Positions 21,461 to 33,140 of a stretch of DNA of 64,000 nucleotides are shown piece after piece. The notes below the pieces were generated by a model. The model searched no databases. It saw nothing but the letters and a program-made list of their open reading frames with translations, and was not told the origin of the DNA. The stretch is from the NCBI GenBank assembly GCA_963693315.1, contig OY856188.1, positions 97,004,915 to 97,068,914 of the forward strand, written 5' to 3'. A program made the translations under genes and the position numbers. Source of the stretch: Diogma glabrata (taxonomy: Eukaryota > Arthropoda > Insecta > Diptera > Cylindrotomidae). The stretch's first letter is position 1. The number at the start of each line of letters is the position of its first letter.

Positions 21461-21829
21461 TTAAATCAAATAAAGAAAGCTTAACTTAATAATTATATAT
21501 GATGATCCACTTCTAATTAAAGTAAATTGGTTGCATCTCATTATTAGTCCACTATATGCATCATAAGCAAATGATATTCGTCTCCTTCCATTCCATATAA
21601 GAATTTTTTCAAAACATTCTAACCCACAACTATCAGTCATAGTTCCTTTACAAAGAATTTTATTTTCCTTATCTTGATGTGATGCCAATACCAAACGAAA
21701 TTTGTCACTATCCAGTATTACATCCACATACAAAAGATTCGAATTTACACTGCAATTGACTAAAAACATCAAACCTTTTACCTTTCGAATCCATATCATA
21801 ACAAAAGTATCCTTAAATAATACTACCAC
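21461..21829 (-). CDS. Orphan 122-residue reading frame
   Basis: Minus-strand open frame from ATG at 21829 (MVVLFKDTFVMIWIRK) to a stop at 21461. The middle reads LLYVDVILDSDKFRLVLASH then KENKILCKGTMTDSCGLE, and the end is hydrophobic (SYIIIKLSFLYLI). It has mixed composition without low complexity, unlike most frames here. It shows no zinc-finger, protease or transposase signature that I recognise. It could be an exon (GTAAAAGG near codon 17 could be a donor), a remnant of an unknown element, or chance. No clear promoter or poly(A) signal was tied to it. Confidence 0.3.
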   Translation of the reverse strand: MVVLFKDTFVMIWIRKVKGLMFLVNCSVNSNLLYVDVILDSDKFRLVLASHQDKENKILCKGTMTDSCGLECFEKILIWNGRRRISFAYDAYSGLIMRCNQFTLIRSGSSYIIIKLSFLYLI

Positions 21830-22689
21830 CGTTTTTTATTGATGTGATGAAAACTCTTTAACCATATACATCGTTTTTCAGTTTAAAGTTTTAAAACAAA
21901 AGAAAACTTAATAATGCCACGAAAATTTATTTATTCTCAAAATAAAAGAAATAGAAATAATTTACACATTTAATTTTAACAAGCACATAATTAGTTTGAG
22001 CATTGTAAAAAAACTTATGGCACAATATATGCTACTGAACTAGTCTCTTTTATTAGTTAATTACATAATTTTCTTCATGTGATTGAAATTTACATAATGA
22101 TCTCCGAAATTGATCGAGTATAAATAGTAAGATTCTCCAGTTTTTGTTTCTTTTCCTATTATATTTTTCATCGTATACATAAACTAAAAATTTTTCCCAT
22201 ATCTCTCAATAGAATGTCAGTTAACCACTGCCTTATATCATCTCACATAACAACTTTTATACAACTACATAAATTTGAACTACTGTTTACACCTCAGGAA
22301 TGACTATGACCAAGTTTTACAAATAAAAATGTTCATCATTTATGTAGACAAAAAAACATGTAATATTAATTGACATTGTGACGAATCAAAACAATTAAAT
22401 GAGAAAATGTGAAAATATTATTGACTAACTTGTAGCACAAATAAATGATTTATGTTTTTTTTAATTTAGAGGCCAGAACCGAAACAAATTAGCATATTAG
22501 TAGCGAGTTTATATAAATATGAATATTATTATTTTTAGACTAAAATTTGAAATAGTCCGTCGTTACACATGTTGATTCTCAGATTTTAACGAACAAACTC
22601 ACCAAATGTATTCAATCACAATTTTTATAATTCGATGAACTGTTGCACGTTCGACAAGCATTGAAAATTCAAAATTTAAATATGAAGGG
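21830..22689. other. Non-coding AT-rich spacer
   Basis: No gene. GAAATAGTCCGTCGTTACA at about 22550-22568 matches a segment at about 11634-11652 and may be the end of a shared repeat, perhaps an LTR edge (inference). Confidence 0.4.
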
Positions 22690-23600
22690 GCTAATATCTC
22701 ACAGCTCTGAGATATCAAGACTTCGGTTTTGGTTAAGGATTTTGATATAGTTTTCGACATAAAACTTTTATGAGGACGTTGTTTTAGTTATTGGCAGCGA
22801 TGTATATTAAACATAAAACTTTTTGTAAAAGCACAAGTATTTTATCCCTGTATAGAAATTACAAAACTAGCATGAAACATCAATTGGTTGCCGGAAAATT
22901 ATAACAGATCATATATTATAATATTATTTAGTGAAAAGATGATACACTCAGCAAACTATTCAAAAACCTCTCCATATAGCGTTTCGAGAAATATTACAAA
23001 ATTAAAAATTCAGATTTCTTTCAGGAATCCAAAAATATTCCAAAAATTATAATAAAATCAAAAAATTTTAAATTATCGCAAAAATTATAAAAAAATCAAA
23101 ACTACAAACTTTTTTCAAAATTCTAAAAATATTGCAAAAATTATAACAAAATCAAAAACATAAACTTTTTTCAAAATTAAAAAATAATATAATAATAATA
23201 AATAATAAAATCAAAAATTTAAACTTTTTCAAAATTCTAAAAACATTCCAAAAATTCAGACCGAAGCAACTTTTTTAAAAATTCTAAAACTATTGCAAAA
23301 ATTACAACAAAATCAAAAATACAAACTTTTTTCCGAATTCCAAAAATATTTCCAAAATTATAATAAAATCAAAAATTTAAACTTTTTCGAAACTCTAAAA
23401 ATATTCCGAAAATTCTTACAAAATAAACATTGAAACTTTTTTTCAAAATTCCAAAAATTATAACAAAATCCAAAATTGAAACTTTTTCCAATACATATTC
23501 TTAAAATATTGCAAAAATTAGAACAAAATAACAGACAAACTTTTTTCAAAATTTCAAAAATATTCCAAAAATTATAACAAAACCAAAAATTTCAGTGTCC
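22690..23600. repeat. Dispersed repeat plus ~55-58-bp minisatellite
   Basis: 22690-22920 begins GGGGCTAATATCTCACAGC and recurs inverted at about 60895-61110. It is followed by an array (about 22985-23590) of units like AAACTTTTTTCAAAATTC, then CAAAAATTATAACAAAATC, spaced 55-58 bp and imperfect. The same array lies inverted at 60570-60895. The frames seen in the array are repeat-driven. Confidence 0.85.
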
Positions 23601-24385
23601 AATTTCATGTTCGCTTAAATTTCATGTCATACAAATAAATAATTTCATTTTTTAGCGGAAAATTTGGTTTTAAAAAAATGAAAATCATTCTTTTGACACA
23701 CTTGACAATATTTTTTGACACACTTATCATCGTCTTTGACACACAATAATCTAGTTTTTGGCCTCACATGCCAATCCCGACCATCTAGATTTCTCCAAAT
23801 TAAATGTTCCTACTCGTAATCACTTAAAATGAACGCTTTTTAAGCAAAAAATATGCAAATTTCCTTGTTTTGAAACACTTGACGATTTTTTGACACGCTT
23901 TTGTATCAGCTATCGAACACATTGTCCCTTCGGCTCTTACCATTGAGTATACCTATTTTTATAAACGAAAATTTTGGAAATTTTTATAACCGTGTTCTAG
24001 ATTTCGTCGGTTGTGACCGCCGGCCGAACGGACGGCCGTCCGGCAGATTGACATACATTTTTATTGTTGCTTTTTTAGAATCAGTAGGTCGTAAAACGTC
24101 GAGAAATGCCAAAAAAGTGGGGGTAAGAATTTCACTTTTGGCTCGTGAATTCAATACTTTGGTTTTTTCAAAACCGAAGTAATTCAATTGCAAGCAAATT
24201 CGCTAAACCGAACGAACCAAAAGGGTTTAATAAAAATCAGTATTTAATGATTAACGAACGAGACGATATAATAAACTAAAAATTACAAGATTTTTGAAAA
24301 AAATAATAACATAGCAGCTTGTGGTTCACTGACACAAAAACTTTAGATTAGTCGGGGAGTGTTATAACCGTAGACAACGATAAAT
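23601..24385. other. Spacer with TTTTTGACACAC repeats and GC hairpin
   Basis: Several TTTGACACAC copies occur at 23690-23760 and 23880-23910. A GC-rich self-complementary block GCCGGCCGAACGGACGGCC lies at about 24018-24045 in otherwise AT-rich DNA. Open frames on both strands across it (23901-24193) have no recognised domain. Confidence 0.45.
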
Positions 24386-24389
24386 CAAG

Positions 24390-25140
24390 AGCTTTAGATA
24401 TATCATTGGATATTTTAATTAATGCAGTAATAGTACTGTGTTTAGTTCTGAACCCTCATTATGAATTACTAAATTGGCTCCAGAAATTTTAAAATTGATT
24501 TTAAAACTTTAGAAATAACTGGAAGGATGCTGATTGGACCGTAATCTTCAGCAGATTTTGAAATAACAGACTTAGGTACAGGAGTCACACTAGCACGTTT
24601 CCACAACTTTGGAAACATAGAAGTTTTTATACAGCTGTTGAAGAACTATGTACGATATGACACAAGAACAGACTCTAACCACTTTATAAAACGCAAAGAG
24701 ATGTTATGAGCTCCAGTTAGATTATATTTGATAAATTTAATCGCAGATATAGTATCACAGTCAATAATTGCGGTTAAACTGATACCCTCATTCGAATTAA
24801 AATGATGATTCGACAAAGGAAGCACTCCTTCCTTCATAGTTATGCTGGAAATATGATTAACAAAATTAGAGGCACTGGCCGAGGATTCTATGCCATTCGA
24901 TGTATCCACGATATCATTTGATTTAATGTTTCTCCATAAGGTTTTGGGTGGTAGTTTCGTATCTAACTTGGTATACGGTAGAAGTTGAATTTGGCGTCCC
25001 TAATAATTTTAGTGACATAGTTACGCAGATTATAAAATATTTTCTTATTCTCTGACAGTTTCGTTACCCGATGAAGATGATATGCGGTTTTGCCCTGGGC
25101 AATGGCGTCTAAAATTTCAGAACTCATCCATATATATAAC
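24390..25140 (-). pseudogene. Jockey/CR1-group LINE pol fragment
   Basis: Read right to left: MSSEILDAIAQGKTAYHLHR and ENKKIFYNLRNYV (about 25130-25040), then FYRTKLDTKLPPKTLWRNIK (about 24985). These form the usual linker between endonuclease and RT. It continues with DTISAIKFIKYNLTGAHNIS, LRFIKW (about 24750), FFNSCIKTSMFPKLWKRAS (about 24640), VTPVPK and GPISILPVISKV (about 24560-24500), which are RT blocks 1-2 of LINEs. The order is intact but stops interrupt it, and the RT catalytic box lies beyond the break at about 24390. A BEL/Pao fragment follows directly upstream on the same strand. Confidence 0.82.
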
Positions 25141-25179
25141 GAAACAAAACTTTTTTTTTCTGTACAAACCTTTCATATA

Positions 25180-25880
25180 AATTTACTTTATATGATAAGT
25201 GATCCTTTTCGAATTCCAATACAGACCTAAGATTTTTGTGGTGAAATCATTTTTTTCAAGAGATATTATATCATCTCCTTCAGGTAAAGAATGGTTTTAT
25301 AAATCAATCTTTTGTTGCAAAACGATATTAAGATTTTTCTTTCAATATTTTGCTCGTCCTGGTTTTGCAGCTCCAGGAAGATAGTCGTCGATGTAGAACT
25401 TATTTAAGATTTCCTTTTATATCACAGTGTTGTAGTGATCTAGTTACCAAGAAAGTGGAACTTGCCATACCGAAAGTCACGGTCATAAGCTTGTAGTGTT
25501 TTATGACATCGGGATATTCTCGCCAAACAGTTCGTTGGAAATTTTGGTCTTTTGGTCTTTGGATATAAGGCTGTTATCGCAATTTTATTGTATCGGAATT
25601 TATTCGTTTATTTATTATTAAACCAACCATAAGTTCATCATTAACCGAATTTCTGTTGGAAGTTTTGCTAGAGCCGAAAAAGACGACTCCCTGTTTGGTA
25701 CTGGTGCTTTCAATTTTTGTAACTGCGCGGTGAGGAAAACTATAGCTTTTACCATTAGAATGGTTCAAACGGATAGTGTGAAGCTTTCGCACATAACTTG
25801 GATGTGTTCAGCCCATAGTTCTGGATTCATTACCAATCTGTTTTTCAAATTCAAGAACCTTTTTTTAACGAAGTTGAATT
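25180..25880 (-). pseudogene. BEL/Pao reverse transcriptase fragment
   Basis: The minus strand shows YSFPHRAVTKIESTSTKQGV and VFFGSSKTSNRNSVNDELMV (25760-25640), the conserved entry of the BEL/Pao RT. After a frame change come QNFQRTVWREYPD (about 25540) and LMTVTFGMASSTFLVTRSLQ (about 25490). Another frame holds FYIDDYLPGAAKPGRAKY-like sequence (about 25395-25340) with the catalytic (Y/F)xDD box, then KILGLYWNSKR (about 25220). The order is that of a BEL/Pao polymerase. Frameshifts and stops make it dead. Neither an LTR nor gag is visible nearby. Confidence 0.85.
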
Positions 25881-26039
25881 TTTAAATAACTTACTGAAAC
25901 AAAACCAAAATGTAATTTCCAATATTCTAGCTATAGGGGCATATTTCTTAATCGTACATGACATACTCTGCTGAACGAAGCTCTTATAATTCCCTCTTAA
26001 CTTCGAACATTTCATAATAAAAATGTTGTAAAAATTGAA
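25881..26039. other. Short AT-rich spacer
   Basis: No feature seen. Confidence 0.4.
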
Positions 26040-26562
26040 TTAAAACTATGGCGGTCGGCTTATCATTTAAAATGTCATTTGGAGGGAATTGAGAGTATAA
26101 TTTTGAAAAAAAAATTTATTTTGACCTTGACGAGGGTGTTATATATGAAAGGAGATTTTTTCTAGTCCAAAATAATTTTTTTTTTTGATTTGCGAAAACT
26201 AATTTAAAATTATGTTTTTGAGAAGAACTATTCTCCTATTAGTACAGGAAATGAAGCTGAAAAAATAGCAAAACCTCGCAATTTTTTCGTCCAGCATCGA
26301 TTTGTACAAAAATTTGGGATTAGGCTCATTTCACCCTCTAGTTTATTTTCTATATTGAGCCGTTCTACGATTTTGGTTTTTTAAGAGTGAAAACTACCCC
26401 TAATTGTAAAACATTATAAAATAACATTTTAAACTTTAATATGGTCAACATTTGGTTTGAATTACATAGTTAAATAATGATTGCTTTATGCTTTAGGATA
26501 TAATATCATAATATTTCAACCCTTAAAAACCACCCTTAATAACATTGCAATTTTTATAAGTA

Positions 26563-26620
26563 ATTTAATTAATTAATTAATTAAATAATTAATAAATAAT
26601 TAATTAATTAATTAATTTAA
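26563..26620. repeat. (TTAA)n microsatellite
   Basis: Tandem TTAA with a few interruptions. The same phrase AATTTTTATAAGTAATT flanks it on both sides, so it may sit between short direct repeats. Confidence 0.85.
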
Positions 26621-26729
26621 TTTTTATAAGTAATTTTTTTTTTTTATACAGAAAAAAAAATAGAATTACATACAAAAATATTTATTTACACAAAAATACA
26701 AATTTACAAATACAAATACACATAGTTTT

Positions 26730-26858
26730 TTAATCATCTTCATCGAGATCGATGTCATCTTCGTCTTCTTCTATATCTGGTGGACTATTGTTGCAATCTT
26801 CGCCCGAGCACCCAGAACAAAAGAAATTTTTAATTTTCAAAGAAACTAACCGATTTAT
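26730..26858 (-). CDS. Cys-rich acidic C-terminal tail of an unknown protein
   Basis: A minus-strand frame of 42 codons: NRLVSLKIKNFFCSGCSGED then CNNSPPDIEEDEDD and IDLDEDD, stop at 26730-26732. FFCSGCSGEDCNNS is a compact Cys cluster and the end is strongly acidic. An AATAAA poly(A) signal lies about 44 nt after the stop (26686-26681). The frame is closed upstream by TAA, so any gene must have lost its earlier part or be spliced in. Similar Cys-cluster-plus-acidic-tail endings are known in proteins carried by insect repeats (from memory, not searched). It lies inside the dispersed repeat at 26040-28330, so a transposon origin is likely. Confidence 0.4.
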   Translation of the reverse strand: MNRLVSLKIKNFFCSGCSGEDCNNSPPDIEEDEDDIDLDEDD

Positions 26859-28330
26859 TTACTATAATAAACACAATTGAATAATTCAAAAAAATTGTCA
26901 AAGCACGTGTTATTTCTTTCGAACTTTAGAACACACTGGCGAGGAATCAATGAAATATACACTCACACACGCAGACACATTAGCAGATGTTTCTTCTTTT
27001 CTGTCTTTCGATTTGAATGGAGAAAGTGGAACATATTATAACGTATTACTGCCAAAAAAACCGGTTCTGTGGTATTATGTATATTGAAAATGCTCTATTA
27101 CACTCCCAAGCGGGCTATTCGATTTTTTCGAAAAAAAAAAATTAATTCGTTTTATAAACATAGCTCCTTCATTTTTGGTGATAAAAAGTTTTTTCAAAAA
27201 TAATTTTGTAGGGTTTTCAAGAGCTATAAGACTATGTGAATTAAATTCCGTAAGATCCCTTAGTTTTTAAATGGAGTGAGTTTAAAGGACTCGAATAAGG
27301 GGGTGTTTGCTCTTAAATAGAGGTTTTAAACAGCTATGCTTCGCTAAATATTCACTGTAAAGAAAATCTATGTACAAGGAAATTTTAGTTATTAAAAAAG
27401 CTACAATCTAGTACCTCATCATTTTTTTCGTATCTCCAGTATTTTCGGAGGTATTTTGAAAAAAAGGGTGAAAAGTACGAAATTGCAAAAAATCAATTTA
27501 TCTTTAAACTACAAGTTTTCTAGAATTAGGCATTTTAAATAAGTCAAACTTCTTGGGTGTATTGATAATACATATATAAAAGAATTACAGAAGGGTGAAG
27601 ATCAATTTTAATTGGGAAGGTAGTTAGGGGGTTGTTTTCACTGATTTTTTCGTAGAAAAAAGTAGGTACCGACCTTATTTTGATCATAAGTCGCTCAATT
27701 TTTATGCTAGTAACTTTTTTTTGTTTGAAAAGTCTAATTGTATACTTGAAAAAGATTCTGTAAGAATTTTTCCTCGAAAAATGCAAAGTTTTCCCGTTAT
27801 ATGGCTTTGAATATTTCAAATAATGCATTTGACGAAAAAGCTAACCTTTAACATGCCGTATCTCGGTTTGTATTGGTCGTAGAAAAATTATATAAAAAAG
27901 ATGTTGTTTGTTTTTCTAAAAGCTACAATTTTGATATCAAAAGTTTTTTTGATTAAATGCATATTTTTCGAGTTATTCTCAAAAAACCCTCTAAAAAAGT
28001 CGATTTTTTTGTCGAAAAACTGTTACTTTCAACCGCGAATAACTTGAAAAATAATAGTTTTACGAAGAATTACTTTTTCCATCGATTTCCATGGCTAAAA
28101 TGTAATGAAAAATTTCCACCCCCGAGATGGGATGGCAACCACCCCCAAGGTTTTAGCGTACAGCGGCATGGTATAGAAAATGATCCTTGGGCTATTCCCT
28201 ACCTTCTGTGAAAATTTCAAGTAAATCCATGCTGGACGAAAAAATTGCGAGCCAAAATGCTTCATTTCCTAGCCTATATAGAATATTATATACACGGAAC
28301 CCTCGCCAAGGGAGTTATATTGGCACTTGT

Positions 28331-29454
28331 CCGACTTTTTTATTTATGCAAAAACAATATTATTGTCTTGTTTAATACTAATTCATTTAACGATTTTAGT
28401 GCCATGAAGAAATAATGAATACAGTTGATGATCCTATAAGTATAGATTCAGAAAATGTATGCACATGAGATGTGCGAGGAAGTTGATATTTCGCTTCGGT
28501 TTCAAAGTTCCGATTAGCACAAATCTCATAAGATTTGCCATTCAACAAATAAACAAAAATTAACCAGTGAAATTAGTTTATATTTCTATTTGGCTTATCA
28601 TTTCGTTTTGACTATTTGTTTTCAATTAAAATAAAAATTTCCAATTCAATCCATCCAACACAATCCATCAAAGAAAAATCCAACAGTTCGCAATAATTTA
28701 ATTCAAATATTTTCTTTCTGGTTTTTATACAACATTTTAAAAGTAAATTTTCCTAAGTGTATTTTCTTTTAAATACGAGCAACGCGAAATGGAAAATTTT
28801 CAACGATGACAATTTTGTTGATGAAGGGTGGACGTTTTTCTAATTTCTCTGTCTTCATATTTACAAAGTTCAAAAATCGAATTTTCTTTTAATTGAAATA
28901 TTTATGTTTGTTTGTTTCGCAAACAAATTTTGTTAATTTTTTTCCTAAAGTTTTCTAAGTATATTGTTAAACATAAACAGAGAAAAATTAAAAATTTAAA
29001 AAAAAACTAACGAAAATAAAAACGTTTTTTTTCAGAAGAAAATTGTCGAAACGAATGAGTGTGTGATAATGGTTTTTGGTTTAAGTAACACGACAAACAA
29101 TTATGCTAGCGATATGAGGGAAAATCTTGGTTTTTTTGTTGTTGTTGAGTTTGTTCAAGTGGAACGAGGATGATCAAACACATGTCATTGTAATATTATA
29201 TATTCGTTTAGATGATGATAATGTTGATGAAGAAGATGATGATGAGGTGGGTTGCATTTGTTTGCTGTATTGTTAAACATAAGTGAAATGAGATAGATTT
29301 AATGATATGTGTTTTTAATTTTTACCGTTGATATGTTGTTTAAATAAATATTTTTTTTTGTAGATATAGTAGAGCGATGCGGTGTAACAAAAAAAAAAAA
29401 AATCAAACGACTTTGTGATTGTCGGAATAAGAATTTGAAAAGATTAAATGTTTT
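28331..29454. other. AT-rich spacer with (GAT)n-like tract
   Basis: No gene recognised. A GATGATGATAATGTTGATG-like triplet tract lies at about 29211-29248 and an A run at about 29389-29402. Confidence 0.4.
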
Positions 29455-29790
29455 TTATCTAACCAAATTTACGTTGTGATTATGGCTGTCGAACAAGATA
29501 ATCAGAAACAAAAAATCTGAGATTGGCAGAGCAAAATGGGAAGTGTCTCGCCTATTTCTCTCTGACAAAAGTTTTTTTATTGTCATTAATTCTTTAAATT
29601 CTGGTACGAAATGTTCTTTCTCACTTATTGTTGACGATGATTTAATTGTTACTGGGCTCTGCAATGAGAGCTACGTTGTTTGCAGCATGCTTTGCCTCAA
29701 ACTCAACAGCTTTGGCAACTCCTAACGAAATACTCGAAATTCGATATTGAGAAGTGAATATGAAAAAAAGTGTTTTTTATCCCAAAAAAT
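29455..29790 (+). pseudogene. CR1-like LINE pre-RT fragment
   Basis: The forward frame NKIIRNKKSEIGRAKWEVSR is followed by LFLSDKSFFIVINSLNSGTK, CSFSL and DLIVTGLCNES. It is the same region as 5290-5180 on the minus strand (DKSFYCAIHFLKSGTKSS...DLIVTDATRK), so both derive from one LINE family. About 110 residues remain and no RT motif is present. Confidence 0.72.
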
Positions 29791-31899
29791 GTAGAAAAAC
29801 TTTTTAAGGAAAACTTTTAAACAACAATAAAGCCTCCGCCCTGAACAGAATTCATTTGTATTGTTTTTTGTTATATAAATAGAAATAATGCTATAAAAGT
29901 GCTCTCAGACTTGGAAAAATGTATTACAATTTGTATGAGGCAACAAATCAATAAACTTTCAATTGCATGAGCATACAACAAATTCTGTATAAAAAATGTA
30001 TGAACTCACACAAAATGTTTAGTGTTGCATGGGAGAATATTTAGAAATTTGTTGGTTGACTTGTTGCACACATACATATTTCTTAGTCTGAACACGCCTG
30101 TAGAGATTTTGTTTTTATAGAGAAAAAAATAATGCGACTGATATATATTTAAAAAGAAACAAAGATGTAGAAAATTCGAGCTATAAATGGATGATCAATC
30201 TGTTCGACTAGGTTAATTTTTGACTATTCATTTTTTTGTGTTCAATCAATTCATTTATCAAATACAACATAGAATAAATGATAAAACAAAAATTAAGATC
30301 AAACATATGCACTAATTGTTGTAAACTTGAATATTAATTCTTTTAAGTGAGTTAATTAATCATAAAAATAAAGCTCGTATTAATATGTTCATTCTGTTTT
30401 AAATTTTATTCTTTTAGGATTTAATATCAACCAAATCGATTTGATTAGGATATGATTAGAGTTAAATTGGGGTGACAGACAAAGTTGAAGAAAAAAAGAA
30501 TTCGATAAGCATAAAACCTTTTGCAAATATAACATGGTCCTAGTATCTCAAAAAATTGTATTTCAAAAACCAACAAAGAAGATATAAGATGAGAGCCACA
30601 ATTAGGCCTCCGCTATATATGTAAGAAATAATTCACTACGTATCAACTACTCCACAATTTGTAAGTGCTATATTTGGCCCAGAACTGTTGTCAAAATAGT
30701 TGTATAATTAGTTTTCAAGGTGTATGAAGCTTAGTTGATCTTGACCTTGATGAGAAAAGCTCAAACATCTTCCTCCTACAAACGTTAAATTTACCCTTCA
30801 TAATTTTAATCTATTTATCCATTCAATCAACCAAACCAAGAATCCCACAAAATTTATTGTGTATGTGGTTTAATATGTATTTATAAATAATTAAAAATTA
30901 CACAAAGTACATGGGGTGAATTGATATAATATTTGTGGATTTTATATAAAACATTTTTTTCTTCCATGACAATAAGTCACCCTTTTTTATGACTTAAAAT
31001 TATAATTATTTATTCTGAAATGAAAGAAAGGTTTGACAATTTTATTTTTAGAAAAATACAAATAATTAAAAATCAACAAAACTTATTTGTTCTTTCTGTT
31101 ATAGCACAAGAAAGATGTAATTATGAAGGGATGATATCACCCTTATGTATTTTAGATGTCTTATAAACCATATTGATTTTTGGTTTTCTTTGAACATTGC
31201 TGGTAATTTGAATGTTCCACTAATTAAAAGTTTTTTGATTTAATTAAAAGAAATATTAATTTTTTTTTTGTGATCATTACAGTTTAAATAGAATTTCTGT
31301 TTAAATCGTTTATAAAATCACAATAAAATGATTTCGTTTTGAAATCTGTTGATTTTTGTTACACAAAAAATCATACATGATATAATCTTTTAACTGAGTG
31401 TTTTTTTTTAATTTCCTATTTATGCTCTTCTCATCATTTTCTAAAAAATCATTCAACCATTTTTTATTTATACATATATATACTAAATTGTATGGAAAAT
31501 AAAGCACACGATGGAAAAATTTTGAGCTTTCATTCACTTATTTAATTAAAAATTAAAGCAACAATAAAATTTTGTTTTATTCATTTTTTTATTTTGGAAA
31601 ATTAAAATGTTGAATAAAAAAAATGAATTCATTTCAATTTAATTTCCTCTTATTTAAATGTGATTTTGGAAAAAAAAGTCATGAAATGAATAATTTCCAC
31701 TTTAGTGAGCATTGTAAAAAAGTGCAAAATACGGCAAATAAAAAATCGTGTCTATCTGGTATCTATGTTTGGTTGAGTAAATTGTTTTATGAAATGGGTA
31801 CCTATATACAGTATCAAATTTATGAACTGTGTGTGTTGTCACCTTTTGAAATTAGCACTTTTATTACTCTTAAAATTTGATTTACTCAAAAAAGAGTTT
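29791..31899. other. AT-rich gene-poor region
   Basis: No gene could be supported. Frames at 31310-31537, 31623-31880 and 31877-32098 are short, AT-driven and without domains. A possible short element at about 29830-30100 is noted under rejected items. Confidence 0.4.
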
Positions 31900-32298
31900 G
31901 ATTATTTCTCATAGCAACTCACTATACCAGTGCTATTTGATATCACACGCTAACTCGCATATTAATAGTAGGAGTACGCGGGGTTATCACACCAGTAGAT
32001 ATACAAAAATAAAAAATGTAAACTCAGGAGGATTGAAGTTAAAACTGCTTTTGTTAATAAAGACAACGGTACTAGTTTTTTTGCGTATTAACAGATAGCA
32101 AAAATTTATCACGAGGTCCAAGGCTGCCTGAATACGTTCACTGACAGTAGAGTCATGTTTACCTATTAACATGACTGCTATTTCGTCAGCGTAGCTTATG
32201 CACTAGTGAAGTCAGAATTTTTCAGACAATCTATTTGGAAGATCCTCAGCGAGCATCAGCCATAGCAACGGAGAAAGTACCCCTCATGTTCAGATTTT

Positions 32299-32550
32299 CT
32301 CTCTAAAAATGAAATAGTGGATTTTCACTGATTCACAGTACATATACACTGTTTAACACAGTTTCAAGTATACCACTTGGAATCAGTGAATATTTACTGT
32401 TCTAATCAGTGAAATATCACTATTCCTCAGTGAAAATATCACTATTACTCACTATTAATCAGTGAAATATCACTAATATCACTATTTTTACAGTCAAAAA
32501 ATTTTCACTAATTTAATCAGTGAAAATTCCACTAATTCAAGTTTAGAGAG
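32299..32550. mobile_element. 252-bp MITE inserted in Jockey RT
   Basis: The ends CTCTCTAAAAATGAA and TTCAAGTTTAGAGAG are inverted repeats continuing through TAGTGGA (about 21 of 23 matching). TTT flanks both sides, a possible 3-bp target duplication. The interior consists of repeated ATCAGTGAAATATCACT-like palindromes (at least four). It lies between RT blocks of the Jockey element, so it arrived later. Confidence 0.9.
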
Positions 32551-33002
32551 TTTCTTTGTGGCAATATGAGCAAAAGCCTGAAAATGACCAAGTGTGTCCT
32601 TGTATTTCCATGTGCTCTAAATCTCTCTCTATGAAATGCCTTTTCCGTAGATTTTCCCGTTTGGTCAACCAACATGTATGGTATGAGTTGAGAAGGTTTT
32701 GCTTAAAGTAGTCTAGCACCTTTTCCATCGTTTTTAGAAGAAAATATGTAAGACTTATTGGCCTGTATGGTTTGGCTTATCTCGATTTCTTTCCTGGCTT
32801 GGGTATAAATACTCCTCTAGCTTCTCTCCATATCTGAGGAATGTAGGCAAGGTGACAACTTGCTATTAACAGACGTTCGAGGTATAAGAGAATGGCCGTT
32901 CAACCTATTTGCAGGAAGATCGGAGACATTCCGTCGCCTCCTAGGGATTTGAATGATTCAAACGATTTGATTGTCCAAATTGTTCTGTTTGAGGAGAATA
33001 TT

Positions 33003-33140
33003 CTGTTTTTTTTTTTTTTTTAATAAAATGTGATGTGTAGTAGGCATTACAATATGTGTCACAACAACACATAAAAACCTTTTAAGACCAAGGTCCCACA
33101 ACAACATGCGTTCTAAGGATGTTAATGGACGCAAATCTGT
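33003..33140 (-). mobile_element. CR1-like LINE 3' end inserted in Jockey element
   Basis: It matches, in reverse, the tail at 8112-8290: GTTGTTGTGGGACC, CCTTTTAAG-type and TGTTGTTGTGACACAT blocks. It ends in a 17-base T run at 33003, which is a poly-A tail read from the other strand. This is an extremely 5'-truncated insertion. Confidence 0.72.

Larger units (their letters stand above)
26040..28330. repeat. Long dispersed non-coding repeat with inverted ends
   Basis: CTCGCAATTTTTTCGTCCAG (about 26276) is inverted at about 28225 as CTGGACGAAAAAATTGCGAG, with GAAATGAAGC/GCTTCATTTC outside each. The stretch between holds homopolymer-rich phrases such as GGGTGAAAAGTACGAAATTG, and a TTAA microsatellite. 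GACCTTGACGAG...ATATGAAAGG at about 26120 resembles GACCTTGTCGAG...ATATGAAAGG at 39310. I read it as a large non-autonomous element or composite repeat. The family is unknown. Confidence 0.55.

Noticed and set aside
24018..24045. GC-rich inverted repeat considered as a terminator
   Set aside because: Rho-independent terminators do not apply in this eukaryotic context and no T run follows.
29830..30100. Possible short element with CCCTGAACAGA...TGTTCAGACTA-like ends
   Set aside because: The end match is only about 7 of 11 bases and no target duplication is visible.
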